64,000 nucleotides of DNA from an uncultured Clostridia bacterium (GTDB lineage Bacteria; Bacillota; Clostridia; Oscillospirales; Ruminococcaceae), in contig CAMVNQ010000003.1 of assembly GCA_947168885.1 (NCBI GenBank), forward strand, positions 1-64,000, given 5' to 3'. The notes below the pieces were generated by a model. That model did no database searches and had not been told where the DNA came from. It saw only the letters and a program-made list of their open reading frames with translations. Positions 27,358 to 37,529 of the stretch are shown here, piece after piece. Numbering within the stretch: position 1 is the first letter of the stretch; each line of letters opens with the position of its first letter. The position numbers and the translations under genes were made by a program.

Positions 27358-30198
27358 CTAACCGTGAAGTTTATAGTTCGTATCCTCGTCTATTATCTGG
27401 AGCATAGCGTCCGCGATTATCGGGTCGAACTGTGTACCCTTGCAGCGAATGATCTCCTCACGCACATCTGACTGCGGTTTAAGCGCCTGATACGCTCGCC
27501 TCGACGTCATAGCGTCATACGAGTCCGCAACACAGATGATACGTGCCATTTCGGGGATATCCGTCCCCGCGAGACCGTCCGGATAACCGCGTCCGTCGTA
27601 TCTCTCATGATGCCAGCGCGCACATTTCGCGGCTTCCGGCATCTCGGTTATTACATTCAGTATCTCAAACCCGACCGTGGTATGGGACTTGATCTCCTCA
27701 TATTCCTCGTCGGTGAGCGGTCCGGGCTTGTTTATTATCTCCTCATGTACGCCTATCTTGCCGACATCATGCAGCAGACCTATTATGTACAGGTCGTCCT
27801 GCTCCTTCTTGGTCATACCGAGGATCTTTCCTATCCGCGAAGCGTACTTCGCGACGCGCTGTGAATGGTCGTTCGTGTATTTGTCCTTCGCATCGACAGC
27901 CTTTGAAAGCGCGATCATCACTTCGTTAGAGAGATGACCTATCTTCTCCGTCTGGCGCATTATCTCACGCCGCAGATGCTTCTGAAGACCGCTGAGCTCC
28001 ACTATCTTACGGACGCGGCTCAGGAGCACCTCGGGAACGAACGGCTTTCTTACGAAATCCGCCGCGCCGCTCTGGAAGCCCTTTACCTCCGCTTCGCCGC
28101 TGTCGTCTGCCGTCATAAGCACGACCGGGATATCGGCGGTCTCCTCGACGGAATTAAGCGCACGTATAACGTCGAACCCGCTCATGCTCTCAAGGTTCAC
28201 ATCAAGAAGTATCAGCGCGGGGTTGTCCTCCTGCGCGCGGATTATGCCGTCTTCCGCAGTCATGACCGTCTCTACGCGGTATAGCTTCTTTAGTATCTCC
28301 CTTATCATGGTGCAGATGACCATTTCGTCGTCGATAACGAGTATAAGCGGTCTCGAATCCGTCTGCCCCGTGCCTATGGCTGTCTCGGACTCACTCTCCG
28401 TAAGATAGAGTGCCGCTCCGAGCTGTTTTAACATCTTCTTCGTATTCTCTATGAAAACGATGTGCTTTGCCTTTAATTCCTCGATATTTCCCCTGATATA
28501 GAGCTTTTCGAGCGATTCTGCGCGATCCGCGAGCATATCCGCGCCTATGAGCTTGGACGCGTCCTTGACTGCGCAAAGACAAGCGCGGTAGTTATAGTAG
28601 TCGCCGGTCTCGATGTATTCCTCAAGCTTCGGAACGATAGGAGAAGTCGCGTAGTCGTACAGTGTTGCTATGAAGAAGTCTGCGTCGGAAAGGAAGCGCT
28701 CTTTCGCGACGGAAAGCCGCAGGAACGGGAGTTCTTTCTGGAGATATCTCCATTCCGGTGCCCAGCTTGACTGGTTTATGCGTTCCTCATCAACAGGGAG
28801 ATATTTTAGCACGACCTCCTTTATCGACTGGTCGGTGAACGGCTTCGTGAGGTACTCGTCGAAGCCTGCCTCGATGTACTTTTCCTTTTCGCCCTTTATG
28901 GTGTTCGCTGTGAGCATGATAACGGGAATATCCTCACAGAGCTTTTCCTCGCGTATGATCTTCATGGCTTCCATTCCGTCCATTACGGGCATCATGTGAT
29001 CCATGAATATAAGGTCGAAGTGTTCTTTTCGTATGTGTTCGAGAGCCTTTTCGCCGTCCGGCGCGGTATCGGTCTCAAATCCCATGGAACGCAGTATCCT
29101 CACAAGAAGATCTACGTTCATCTCTGTATCGTCAACAACAAGGATACGAAGGTTAACTGCGCCGGAAAGCGGCGTTCGGCTGCGTTCCTCGACGATCTCA
29201 TCACCGAACTCGTCAGGATCTCCGCCTGCGGCTATATCCTTCAGCACAGCCTCGCTGTCCACATCAACGTACTCGAAAACGCTCTCGAAGAAGTCAAGGA
29301 GTCGTCTTGCGGCAAGCCTTGCCTTTCGTGAATACTCTCTCGTGAACTCTTCCTGCGTGTCGTCCATTATGATGTTGTTATAGCCCATGATAGCGTTTAT
29401 AGGCGTTCTTATCTCGTGGGACATCTGTGACAGGAACTGGGTCTTCGCCTCGTCCGCAGCTATGGCCTTGATCTTTGCCTGCTCCTCCTCCTCACGGGAC
29501 TTACGGAGCGCTTCCATAGCGTTGGTAAGGTTATAGCTCTCCGGCGTTTCGTGCGAAAGGAAGATAAGGAACAGACCGAACACGGCTCCGGACATGGACA
29601 TAAGATACTTGTTGTCAAGGACGAGCTGTATAACGGTCACGATACCGATAATGAAGTTCGCGATCATCATCATTATAAGCTGCGCGCGCCTGAAATTCTT
29701 ACGATAAACTATCGAAGCCACCATTCCGTAAACGTTGAAATATACGGGTGCGCCGTAAGCCGCAAGCATGAACAGCGGTCCTTCATAGTAGTTGCCGCTT
29801 TCGTCAAGACCGAAAATATTGCCCGTTATAAGGTTCTGGAGCATAAGCACCATTACGCCCACAAGAAGGATCTGATTTACGGCGATCATAACCTTCTTGG
29901 CTCTTCCCGGGTGATCTATATATTCATACACATATATTATCAGACAGAATGACGAGGAGGTCGCCGCGATATGGTCGAGAGTATTTACGACTATGATAAG
30001 ACCGGTCGGTACATTTTCTGCTCCGGTAAGGAATCCGACCAGTACGTCAAAAGCGCTTGCGAGTATGACGAAAAACACCATTCTCCTGAACGCATTTTCC
30101 TTTTTTGTGGCGTTTTTATAGCGCACCCACAGGAATACATACAGGGTTATGACGAACGGAAGCGTTATAAGTTCGGGTATTGGATTGTAATAAATCAA
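27358..30198 (-). CDS. 7TM / H-box / REC / Hpt-like / REC / HD-GYP protein
   Basis: FLSQMSHEIRTPINAIMGY H-box; two REC domains (DLIFMDHMMPVMDG; ALILLDVNLESMSG); HD (LLHDVGKIG) and HHERYDGRGYPDGL. Confidence 0.88.
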   Translation of the reverse strand: MIYYNPIPELITLPFVITLYVFLWVRYKNATKKENAFRRMVFFVILASAFDVLVGFLTGAENVPTGLIIVVNTLDHIAATSSSFCLIIYVYEYIDHPGRAKKVMIAVNQILLVGVMVLMLQNLITGNIFGLDESGNYYEGPLFMLAAYGAPVYFNVYGMVASIVYRKNFRRAQLIMMMIANFIIGIVTVIQLVLDNKYLMSMSGAVFGLFLIFLSHETPESYNLTNAMEALRKSREEEEQAKIKAIAADEAKTQFLSQMSHEIRTPINAIMGYNNIIMDDTQEEFTREYSRKARLAARRLLDFFESVFEYVDVDSEAVLKDIAAGGDPDEFGDEIVEERSRTPLSGAVNLRILVVDDTEMNVDLLVRILRSMGFETDTAPDGEKALEHIRKEHFDLIFMDHMMPVMDGMEAMKIIREEKLCEDIPVIMLTANTIKGEKEKYIEAGFDEYLTKPFTDQSIKEVVLKYLPVDEERINQSSWAPEWRYLQKELPFLRLSVAKERFLSDADFFIATLYDYATSPIVPKLEEYIETGDYYNYRACLCAVKDASKLIGADMLADRAESLEKLYIRGNIEELKAKHIVFIENTKKMLKQLGAALYLTESESETAIGTGQTDSRPLILVIDDEMVICTMIREILKKLYRVETVMTAEDGIIRAQEDNPALILLDVNLESMSGFDVIRALNSVEETADIPVVLMTADDSGEAEVKGFQSGAADFVRKPFVPEVLLSRVRKIVELSGLQKHLRREIMRQTEKIGHLSNEVMIALSKAVDAKDKYTNDHSQRVAKYASRIGKILGMTKKEQDDLYIIGLLHDVGKIGVHEEIINKPGPLTDEEYEEIKSHTTVGFEILNVITEMPEAAKCARWHHERYDGRGYPDGLAGTDIPEMARIICVADSYDAMTSRRAYQALKPQSDVREEIIRCKGTQFDPIIADAMLQIIDEDTNYKLHG

Positions 30199-30225
30199 AT
30201 CATCTCACCGCCATCCTGACCGGAT

Positions 30226-32487
30226 CTATTTGTGTACACGCTTCATGAGGGTCTGTACCGCATCATAAAGCCCGCCTTCGTCACCGATGTACTTTCTTAG
30301 CTCTTCTATGTTCTTTTCGGTATTCTGTGTTTCCGTGCTGTCGGCTTCTTCAATGTGCTTAGGCTCGGCGAGCTTCCTGCTCATGACGATCTTATCCTTG
30401 GGAAGATAGCGAAGCAGCATCTTTTCGAGCTCTGCCGCGTCGATAGGCTTTGAAAGGTAATCCTCAAAACCCGCTTTGATATAGGATTCTCTCGCACCCG
30501 CTATAGCGTTCGCGGTAAGCACGATACAGGGTTTGGTACAGTTCGGGTTCTTTTTGCGGGAACGAAGCTCCTTAAGCATCTCCGTGCCGCCCATACCCGG
30601 CATACGGTCGTCTATGAAGATAACGTCATAGTCCTTCTTCTCCGTATGTATAAGGGCGTTCTTCGCGCTGAGCGCGGTATCTATCCTTATCTCCGTGTTC
30701 TTCAGAAGCCCCGCCGCGACCGTAAGGTTCATCTCGATATCATCCACGATCAGTATGCGGGCATCGGGAGCCGTGAACTGTTCGTGATATGTCTGCTCCG
30801 ATTCAACAGAATGTATGTAGCTCTTTTCATAGTCGCCCATGGGCGCGTCGTCGCGGACTTCCTGCCTTACCGTAAACGAGAACTCCGAGCCTCTGCCGTA
30901 CTCACTTGTCACCTTAAGCTCCGAACCCATCATTGCAAGAAGCCGCTTGACTATGCTTATACCGAGACCCGTACCCTCGATAGTACGGTTTCTTTCTTCA
31001 TCCACACGCTCGAACGGCGAGAACATTCTCTCCATATCCTCGGGCTTTATGCCGATACCGGTATCTTTTACCGAGATGCGAAGGTCGATGTACCCGTCGA
31101 GGGTATTTTCATAGTCCGCAGTGAGAATGACGCTTCCCTTCTGGGTGTACTTCACCGCGTTGGTCAGAAGGTTCAGGATACACTGCTTGAGACGTATGTT
31201 GTCTCCGAAGAGACCGCGCGGGATATTGCTGTTGACGTTGGCTATGAAGCTAAGCCCCTTGCTTTCTGCACGCGGTTTCATCATGCTCACGAGGTCATAC
31301 ATCACGAGTGAAAGGTCATATACAACGGGGATAAGCTCCATTTTGCCGGATTCTATCTTCGAGAAATCAAGAATATCGTTGATAATGGACAGAAGCGTAT
31401 TTCCCGCGTTCCTTATGTTAAGCGCGTACTGCCTCAGATCGGGGTCGTCGTACTCGCGTATTATCATTTCGTCCATACCGAGAATAGCGTTTATCGGCGT
31501 TCTTATCTCATGGGACATATTCGCAAGGAAATCGCTCTTCGCGCGGGATGCCTCTTCGGCTATCTGCTTTGCGCGAAGGAGCTCGTCGTTTTCGTGGATC
31601 TTGCTCGACGTGATTATCAGATATACCGAACCCACGATGAAGAGCACGATTATGAGTCCGAACACTCGCGTTACAAGGTTTACTATGTTATAAGCGCCTT
31701 CCGCGGCGACATCCGCGGACACATATCCCGCGAGATAGAAGTCTGTTTCGGGTATCTCCGCCGCAAAAACAAAGAACTCGCCCTGCGACGTATCAACTCG
31801 CTTCGACGATGCCACGGACACACCGAGCTCTTTCGTTATATTCGGGAAAACGACAGATATCTCTTCTCCGAAAAAGAAGTTCACATCGTCCGGTGTGGCT
31901 TTTTCAAACGGTATTATAAGTTCGTCATTCCGCGAAAGCACGAGAGCCTTTCCCATGCCGTCATAGCATGACGCGGAAAAGCGCTTGGTTATCATAGGTT
32001 TCGGACAAAGCTCATAGAAAACATATTTTATGTTCTGTCCGTTGTATATCGGGCAGGTGAACAGAAGCCCCTTCGAGGCGTTATAGCTTATTACCTTGCT
32101 TCCGCGGAAAGAGGACTGGATACCGGGGAAATCCGCCGTGTTTATCTTTTCGCCGAATAAGGCCGTGCCGTCTGTCGCAAGTATGCCTATCCTTACATCG
32201 GTGTTCGCGTTCACCATGGCGTCATACGCCTGCTCTATCCTGTCCGGTGTCTGCTGAAAAATTGCGGACCGGTATGTTATGCTCAGTATCTCGGTATTCA
32301 GCTCTTTCGACATCTTTTCGGCGATAGTCGCAGCCTGACGCGAGACCTGACCCTCGACAAAGCCGTAAAGAAGCGTCTTTATGCGGCTGTTCAGAAGAAG
32401 ACCTACCGCAAGCAGGACTATGATGAAAACGATGTTTACCGCCGAGCGGGAATTATATACAGATGCTTTGATATTACTTATCTTCAT
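30226..32487 (-). CDS. Hybrid sensor histidine kinase (extracellular sensor, HisKA, HATPase, REC)
   Basis: MSHEIRTPINAILGMDEM, LLTNAVKYTQKG, DTGIGI, GTGLGISIV, FIDDRMPGMGG. Confidence 0.92.
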   Translation of the reverse strand: MKISNIKASVYNSRSAVNIVFIIVLLAVGLLLNSRIKTLLYGFVEGQVSRQAATIAEKMSKELNTEILSITYRSAIFQQTPDRIEQAYDAMVNANTDVRIGILATDGTALFGEKINTADFPGIQSSFRGSKVISYNASKGLLFTCPIYNGQNIKYVFYELCPKPMITKRFSASCYDGMGKALVLSRNDELIIPFEKATPDDVNFFFGEEISVVFPNITKELGVSVASSKRVDTSQGEFFVFAAEIPETDFYLAGYVSADVAAEGAYNIVNLVTRVFGLIIVLFIVGSVYLIITSSKIHENDELLRAKQIAEEASRAKSDFLANMSHEIRTPINAILGMDEMIIREYDDPDLRQYALNIRNAGNTLLSIINDILDFSKIESGKMELIPVVYDLSLVMYDLVSMMKPRAESKGLSFIANVNSNIPRGLFGDNIRLKQCILNLLTNAVKYTQKGSVILTADYENTLDGYIDLRISVKDTGIGIKPEDMERMFSPFERVDEERNRTIEGTGLGISIVKRLLAMMGSELKVTSEYGRGSEFSFTVRQEVRDDAPMGDYEKSYIHSVESEQTYHEQFTAPDARILIVDDIEMNLTVAAGLLKNTEIRIDTALSAKNALIHTEKKDYDVIFIDDRMPGMGGTEMLKELRSRKKNPNCTKPCIVLTANAIAGARESYIKAGFEDYLSKPIDAAELEKMLLRYLPKDKIVMSRKLAEPKHIEEADSTETQNTEKNIEELRKYIGDEGGLYDAVQTLMKRVHK

Positions 32488-33616
32488 ATATCTCCACCCC
32501 CTGTATATACCAGTCCATGCCGAAGATCAGAGATCTGTCGCCGACAGCCTCACCTTCCGCACAGCGCAGTACTCCGTTATTATCGAAGATCTCGCCGGAG
32601 AACACATTCATACCGGCCTTTATTTTTTCTGCCGCGAACGAGACTTCATAGCGCGCACGGAGTGAAACTTTCTCCGAGTAGTCGGAAAGTTCCACAGCGT
32701 CTTCCGACATACCGGGCCAGTAGATATTGTCCGTTATCTTCTTGCGGTTCCGTATATCGCGGAGTATGTTGCCGTAAACTTTTTCCCAGTTACATTCTAC
32801 ACTTGTGAGACAGTGCGCCGAGTAATCGCCCGCCATCTCGTAGCAGCCTATGAAATCTATCCCGAGATCTTCACACGCCGCGGGAACATTCTCCCTGTCC
32901 TGATGATAAGCGATAATGTCCGCCGATGCAGACTTAAGCGCAGAGACCGCTTCTGTTTCCTTTTCGATGCTGCTCCACGAACCGGTGAATACGACCTTTA
33001 TACGCGCGTCGGGGTTCACTTTTCTGACACCGAGCGCGAAAGCGTTTATTCCGAGGTTCACCTCGTTGTTCGGCATCGCCGCGACATAGCCTATAACGTC
33101 TGTCTCTGTGGTGATTCCCGCAACGATTCCCGCAAGATAGCGCCCCTCGTAAGTCCTCCCGAGATAGTATATCAGGCGGTCGTCCATAGTTTCCGAACCG
33201 GTCACGCAAAATCGCACATCGGGGTATAATGACAGAAGCTTCCCGGTATAATTCTCATAACCATAGCTCACAAGGAATATGATCTCACATCCGTCCGCTG
33301 TGAGCGAACTCGCGGCGCTCAGACACGCCATTTCATCCTCGGGGACATTGTCGCGCACCGAAAGCTCAAGACCGGCGGACCTGCACGCGGCACTTATGCC
33401 GTCGAAATTCGCGCCGTTCCAGCCCGGCTCGCTGACACTCCCGTTAAGGATGCAGCCGACTTTTACAGGGTATTTCTCTTCGGACGTCGCCGTAAGTATC
33501 TGCACCACGACAAGCGTGACTATGACCGACATTATAACGACATACAGAATGTGGTATATCTTGTCAGCCCTGATCTTCTCACCCTTCAATCTCAACGCCC
33601 TCCACATACCAGTCAA
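32474..33616 (-). CDS. Membrane-anchored BMP/PnrA-like ligand-binding protein
   Basis: N-terminal TM; KVGCILNGSVSEPGWNGANFDGI..., YEGRYLAGIVAG, NLGINAFALGVRKVNP, DWYIQGVEI. Start uncertain (33616 or 33607). Confidence 0.8.
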   Translation of the reverse strand: MTGMWRALRLKGEKIRADKIYHILYVVIMSVIVTLVVVQILTATSEEKYPVKVGCILNGSVSEPGWNGANFDGISAACRSAGLELSVRDNVPEDEMACLSAASSLTADGCEIIFLVSYGYENYTGKLLSLYPDVRFCVTGSETMDDRLIYYLGRTYEGRYLAGIVAGITTETDVIGYVAAMPNNEVNLGINAFALGVRKVNPDARIKVVFTGSWSSIEKETEAVSALKSASADIIAYHQDRENVPAACEDLGIDFIGCYEMAGDYSAHCLTSVECNWEKVYGNILRDIRNRKKITDNIYWPGMSEDAVELSDYSEKVSLRARYEVSFAAEKIKAGMNVFSGEIFDNNGVLRCAEGEAVGDRSLIFGMDWYIQGVEIYEDK

Positions 33617-34703
33617 TGCTGTTCATCATAATGTCGTCCGGCAGAGACTCGCCGTCGCCGACGCGGACATTGCCTTCGTTATCGGTGACAGGTCCGTAGA
33701 ATACATCGAACGAGTAGTCCTCAAAGCGCTGTCTCGCATTTTCAAGAGGCTCTTTGTACTCCGGAGCGGCGTTACCGTTCCTTTCCGGATCGGTAAGTTC
33801 CATTATCCCGCTCTCTGCCCCGAGCCAGTTGTTCTTCCCGCGGAATTTTCTCTGAATGCAGGAAAGTATCTGTTCTTTATAGTATCCGTCCCAGTTCCAT
33901 ACACAGCCCGTAAGATAAGAGCCCTTGTATCTGTCTGAATTGTCAAAATTATAGCCTATCGACCAGACCCCGTGCTTCTCCGCCTCGTCAAGCGGTGCGA
34001 GAGAATCGGTATGCATAGTGATGATGTCCGCGTCAAAGTCCGTGATAAGCTTATCCGCACATTCGCCCGCAGCCTTGTCGTCCGTCCACGTGCCGCAGAA
34101 GGAAACGTGTACCACAGCTTCGGGATTGACGCTGCGCACGCCGAGAGTGAATGCATTTATCCCGCGGACGACCTCCGGTATCGGGTACGACGCGACATAG
34201 CCGATACTTCCGGTCACGGTGCGTGTCCCCGCGATAATACCGCTGAGATAGCGGTACTGATACATTCTTCCGAAATATGAGCCGGTGTTGCGTCCCGCCG
34301 ACGTTCCAGCCGTGTTAAGAAAGTACATTTCCGGATATTCCGCGCCGCATTCATCTATGTATCTGCTGTAATCATAAGAAGCCGCAACAACGACAAGACA
34401 GCCCTCGTTGGCGAGCGAACGTACCGCGTCCGTAAAACCCTCCGCCGTGACATTCTCACGGCAGATCACCTCAAGGTTCAGCTCCTCCGAGATGCGCACA
34501 AGAGCGTCGAAATGAGACTGGCTCCAGCTCATATCACTCACAGAGCCGCGCGTAATAAGCCCGACGAGGGTTTTATCCCTGAGCACGTCCACGTTAACGT
34601 TCTTCTTTGTGAAATTAAGTATGATAAATACCGCAATAAGCAGTATCGTGAAAACGCTTCCGCTCACGATAAGGCTTATCTGCTTCATGCTAAGCTTGCG
34701 CAT
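33579..34703 (-). CDS. Membrane-anchored BMP/PnrA-like ligand-binding protein (paralogue)
   Basis: N-terminal TM; VGLITRGSVSDMSWSQSHFDAL, RYLSGIIAG, GINAFTLGVRSVNP, DWYVEGVEI. Confidence 0.82.
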   Translation of the reverse strand: MRKLSMKQISLIVSGSVFTILLIAVFIILNFTKKNVNVDVLRDKTLVGLITRGSVSDMSWSQSHFDALVRISEELNLEVICRENVTAEGFTDAVRSLANEGCLVVVAASYDYSRYIDECGAEYPEMYFLNTAGTSAGRNTGSYFGRMYQYRYLSGIIAGTRTVTGSIGYVASYPIPEVVRGINAFTLGVRSVNPEAVVHVSFCGTWTDDKAAGECADKLITDFDADIITMHTDSLAPLDEAEKHGVWSIGYNFDNSDRYKGSYLTGCVWNWDGYYKEQILSCIQRKFRGKNNWLGAESGIMELTDPERNGNAAPEYKEPLENARQRFEDYSFDVFYGPVTDNEGNVRVGDGESLPDDIMMNSIDWYVEGVEIEG

Positions 34704-34745
34704 AATATCAGTACCTCAACAACCGACCGGACACGCTGCGTTCTG

Positions 34746-37070
34746 TCAGAAGCGCGGCCCCGCGCTGTCCGTTCCGGACAGTATATTCATAATATCGGCA
34801 GAGATCGCGTGCTTTAAGTCCATTATCGCCTCAAGATCCTCTTTTACGCCGAATCTGTCATAGTAAAAATAAAGTATGTCACATTTCCGGTACGCGAGCT
34901 CGTGGTCTTCAAGCTCATGTCCGCGCCGCTCTATCTCACCCGTGTACGCAAACACGGATCTGCGGCTCTCGTTGACCTCATTCATGAAAAGCCCGAACCA
35001 GAAATCGTAAAGGTCCTTTCTCGTCTCTGAGAAGGGTATCGTTACGAATTTGTATATAAGAAGCTTGTCCAGGCTGTATTTTTCAAGTTCCCTGCTGAGC
35101 ATTACCTCGCGCTCGACGGTGTTTTTCGTGAAAATCCCGTCGTCCGGTATGGTCCCCCAGCGCAGAAGTATCTCTGAAAGCGGCATATCCACCGCAAGTA
35201 TCGACTCCGGTATGCGAAGCCGCGCACGCACTATGTCGTGGCTGTTCCGCGCGAGTTTACGCACAATATCGTCCTTGAACTCGGCGGCGTTGTAATAGCC
35301 CACATCGTACATTCCCATACGCCCCGCGCGCCCGGCTATCTGTTTTACCTCCGTGCCGTGCAGGAAGCGTCTTCTGCGCCCGTCGTACTTATAGGCTTCG
35401 AGGAACACAACGCGCTTTATCGGAAGGTTAAGTCCCATTCCCACCGCGTCGGTGGCTACGACAACATCAGTCTCGCCGTGAACGAAGCGTGAGACCTCGC
35501 TCCTTCGCACGTCATAAGGCAGGTCGCCGTATATGACGCTCGCCTTTATGCCGACTGCCCTTAGCTGTTCGGCATAGGAAAGGACCGCCTTTTTCGAAAA
35601 CGCGATAAGAGCGTCCTCTTTTTCGACATCACGCGGGAAAACGAAATCCCGCTTGTCACATTTGAGCGGCACAGAGCGCTCGTGGTAAACTATCTCATAG
35701 CTGTCGTGACACAGCTCTATCAGCGAAATAAGTATGTTCTTCGCGTTGACCGCCGCACACAGATGTATCTCGTCCGCCATAACGCCGAGTATCGCCGCTG
35801 TCCACGCACCGCCGCGCTCTTCGTCCTCGATGAGCTGGCATTCATCTACTACCGCGACATCATAGCGCTCGTTCACGTTGAGCATCTCGACAGTCGATGA
35901 AGTGTGTGTTGCGAACGGTATGTCTATCTCCTCTTCACCGGTTATCATACGGCACGGAACGCCCTCTTTGTTGAAGCGTTCGCATATCTCGTAGGCGAGC
36001 AGTCTGAGCGGCGCGAGATATACTCCGCGTTCCGCTTTTCTGCAGGCTTCGAGAGACTGATAGGTCTTTCCCGAATTCGTGGGTCCGAGATGCAGGATAA
36101 AGTGCCTTCTCATACCTCTCGCGCCCGGATAGAGCTCGGTAACGTCCTCCGGTATCTCCTTGAGGATAAGCTGATGTGCCGATTCCGAAGCCTTTATCTG
36201 CGACTGCATATATTCGACGGCTTTTTTATATCTCATACTGCCCGTGATAAGGGCGGTAACCGTTTCTCTGTCATATTTCTTTATAAGACGTGCGTAAATA
36301 TGGTCGAGGCGCGGATAGCGCGGGCAGTACCGGTCAAGAAGGTCACCGGCGATGCTGTCTGCGGAGGAGCCTGTGATTCCGGCTTCGGACAGGACTACAT
36401 ACGCCGCCGCCGCCATTACGAGCTCATTTAAATTCCCGCATGGCATACCCGACATATACACGACGTTGTCGATACGTTTCCTGTTGAGTGCCGCTTCGTC
36501 GTAAAGGCGGCGGTTGAACTTGCCGAACAGAGTCTCGTTTACGAACTCGCTCAGGGCTTCACGCAGGAACTTGTGCGGAAGTATGTTCTCTATATCCGAA
36601 TAATGTGCCTCAATAAGCCCCGAAGCGACAGCAACGATATGCTCCTCGTCATCGGGGGTTATAACGTATTCCCTGTATTTCTCAAAAACGGCATTGCGCT
36701 TCTCGCGTTCTTTTCTCTTCTTGTTCTCTTTCTTGCGCTTGTTCTTGGTTTTACGGCGCTCTGCCTTATCTGCGGCGGAGGGCACGTTCATTCCGGAGAT
36801 ATGACGCTTGTATGCGTTCACAACGCGCGGCTGTTCGGCAGCATTTTCCGAGCAGAGCAGCTTATAGAACTTCTCGCTGTTCAGAGCCTTTTCTACCTCC
36901 GCTTCGCCTTCGGGAGTCCCGAGATACGCGTTCGCGCATTCACCGGCAGCTTCCTCGCCGTTTTCCCCGGAATGCGCGATGATGTAGCGCCTTTTCACTG
37001 TAAGCACGGCGCTTGCGCGGCAGTTCACCTTACTGCGTTCTATAAACTGTTCTATTGTCGGGACTGCCAT
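34746..37070 (-). CDS. SUV3-like RNA helicase
   Basis: HLGPTNSGKTYQSLEA, VAVVDECQLIEDEERGGAWTAAILG, IAGRAGRMG. Confidence 0.85.
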   Translation of the reverse strand: MAVPTIEQFIERSKVNCRASAVLTVKRRYIIAHSGENGEEAAGECANAYLGTPEGEAEVEKALNSEKFYKLLCSENAAEQPRVVNAYKRHISGMNVPSAADKAERRKTKNKRKKENKKRKEREKRNAVFEKYREYVITPDDEEHIVAVASGLIEAHYSDIENILPHKFLREALSEFVNETLFGKFNRRLYDEAALNRKRIDNVVYMSGMPCGNLNELVMAAAAYVVLSEAGITGSSADSIAGDLLDRYCPRYPRLDHIYARLIKKYDRETVTALITGSMRYKKAVEYMQSQIKASESAHQLILKEIPEDVTELYPGARGMRRHFILHLGPTNSGKTYQSLEACRKAERGVYLAPLRLLAYEICERFNKEGVPCRMITGEEEIDIPFATHTSSTVEMLNVNERYDVAVVDECQLIEDEERGGAWTAAILGVMADEIHLCAAVNAKNILISLIELCHDSYEIVYHERSVPLKCDKRDFVFPRDVEKEDALIAFSKKAVLSYAEQLRAVGIKASVIYGDLPYDVRRSEVSRFVHGETDVVVATDAVGMGLNLPIKRVVFLEAYKYDGRRRRFLHGTEVKQIAGRAGRMGMYDVGYYNAAEFKDDIVRKLARNSHDIVRARLRIPESILAVDMPLSEILLRWGTIPDDGIFTKNTVEREVMLSRELEKYSLDKLLIYKFVTIPFSETRKDLYDFWFGLFMNEVNESRRSVFAYTGEIERRGHELEDHELAYRKCDILYFYYDRFGVKEDLEAIMDLKHAISADIMNILSGTDSAGPRF

Positions 37071-37144
37071 GCGCTTTCACCGCCTTTTTGTATTTTCGTC
37101 CTGAATTCCGCTTTTCCTTTGCGGAATCCAGAGCAGATGCCATG

Positions 37145-37510
37145 CTATTCACTTATATGCTCCATGCCCTGTCCGAGAATGGAACGGACGTGGTCGTCGG
37201 CGAGCGAGTAATAGACGCTCTTGCCGTCACGCCTGAAATTCACAAGGCTTGCCTGCTTTAATATGCGAAGCTGGTGCGACACCGCGGAAATGCTCATCCC
37301 TATGAGCGTCGCTATGTCGCATACGCACAGCTCGGCTTCAAACAGGGCGTAAAGTATCTTTATGCGCGTACTGTCGCCGAATATCTTGTAAAGCTCTGCG
37401 AGGTCGAAAAGAGAATCCTCGTCCGGCATTACCTCACGAATTTTCTTTACCGTGTCCTCGTGAGCGTGCTGAAGCTCGCAAGAGGGCGCGTTTTCTTCCG
37501 AAAAAAGCAT
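37145..37510 (-). CDS. ArsR/SmtB-family metalloregulator
   Basis: ELCVCDIATLIGMSISAVSHQLRILKQASLVNFRRDGKSVYYSL. Confidence 0.88.
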   Translation of the reverse strand: MLFSEENAPSCELQHAHEDTVKKIREVMPDEDSLFDLAELYKIFGDSTRIKILYALFEAELCVCDIATLIGMSISAVSHQLRILKQASLVNFRRDGKSVYYSLADDHVRSILGQGMEHISE

Positions 37511-37529
37511 AGTTTCATTCTCCGATCTG

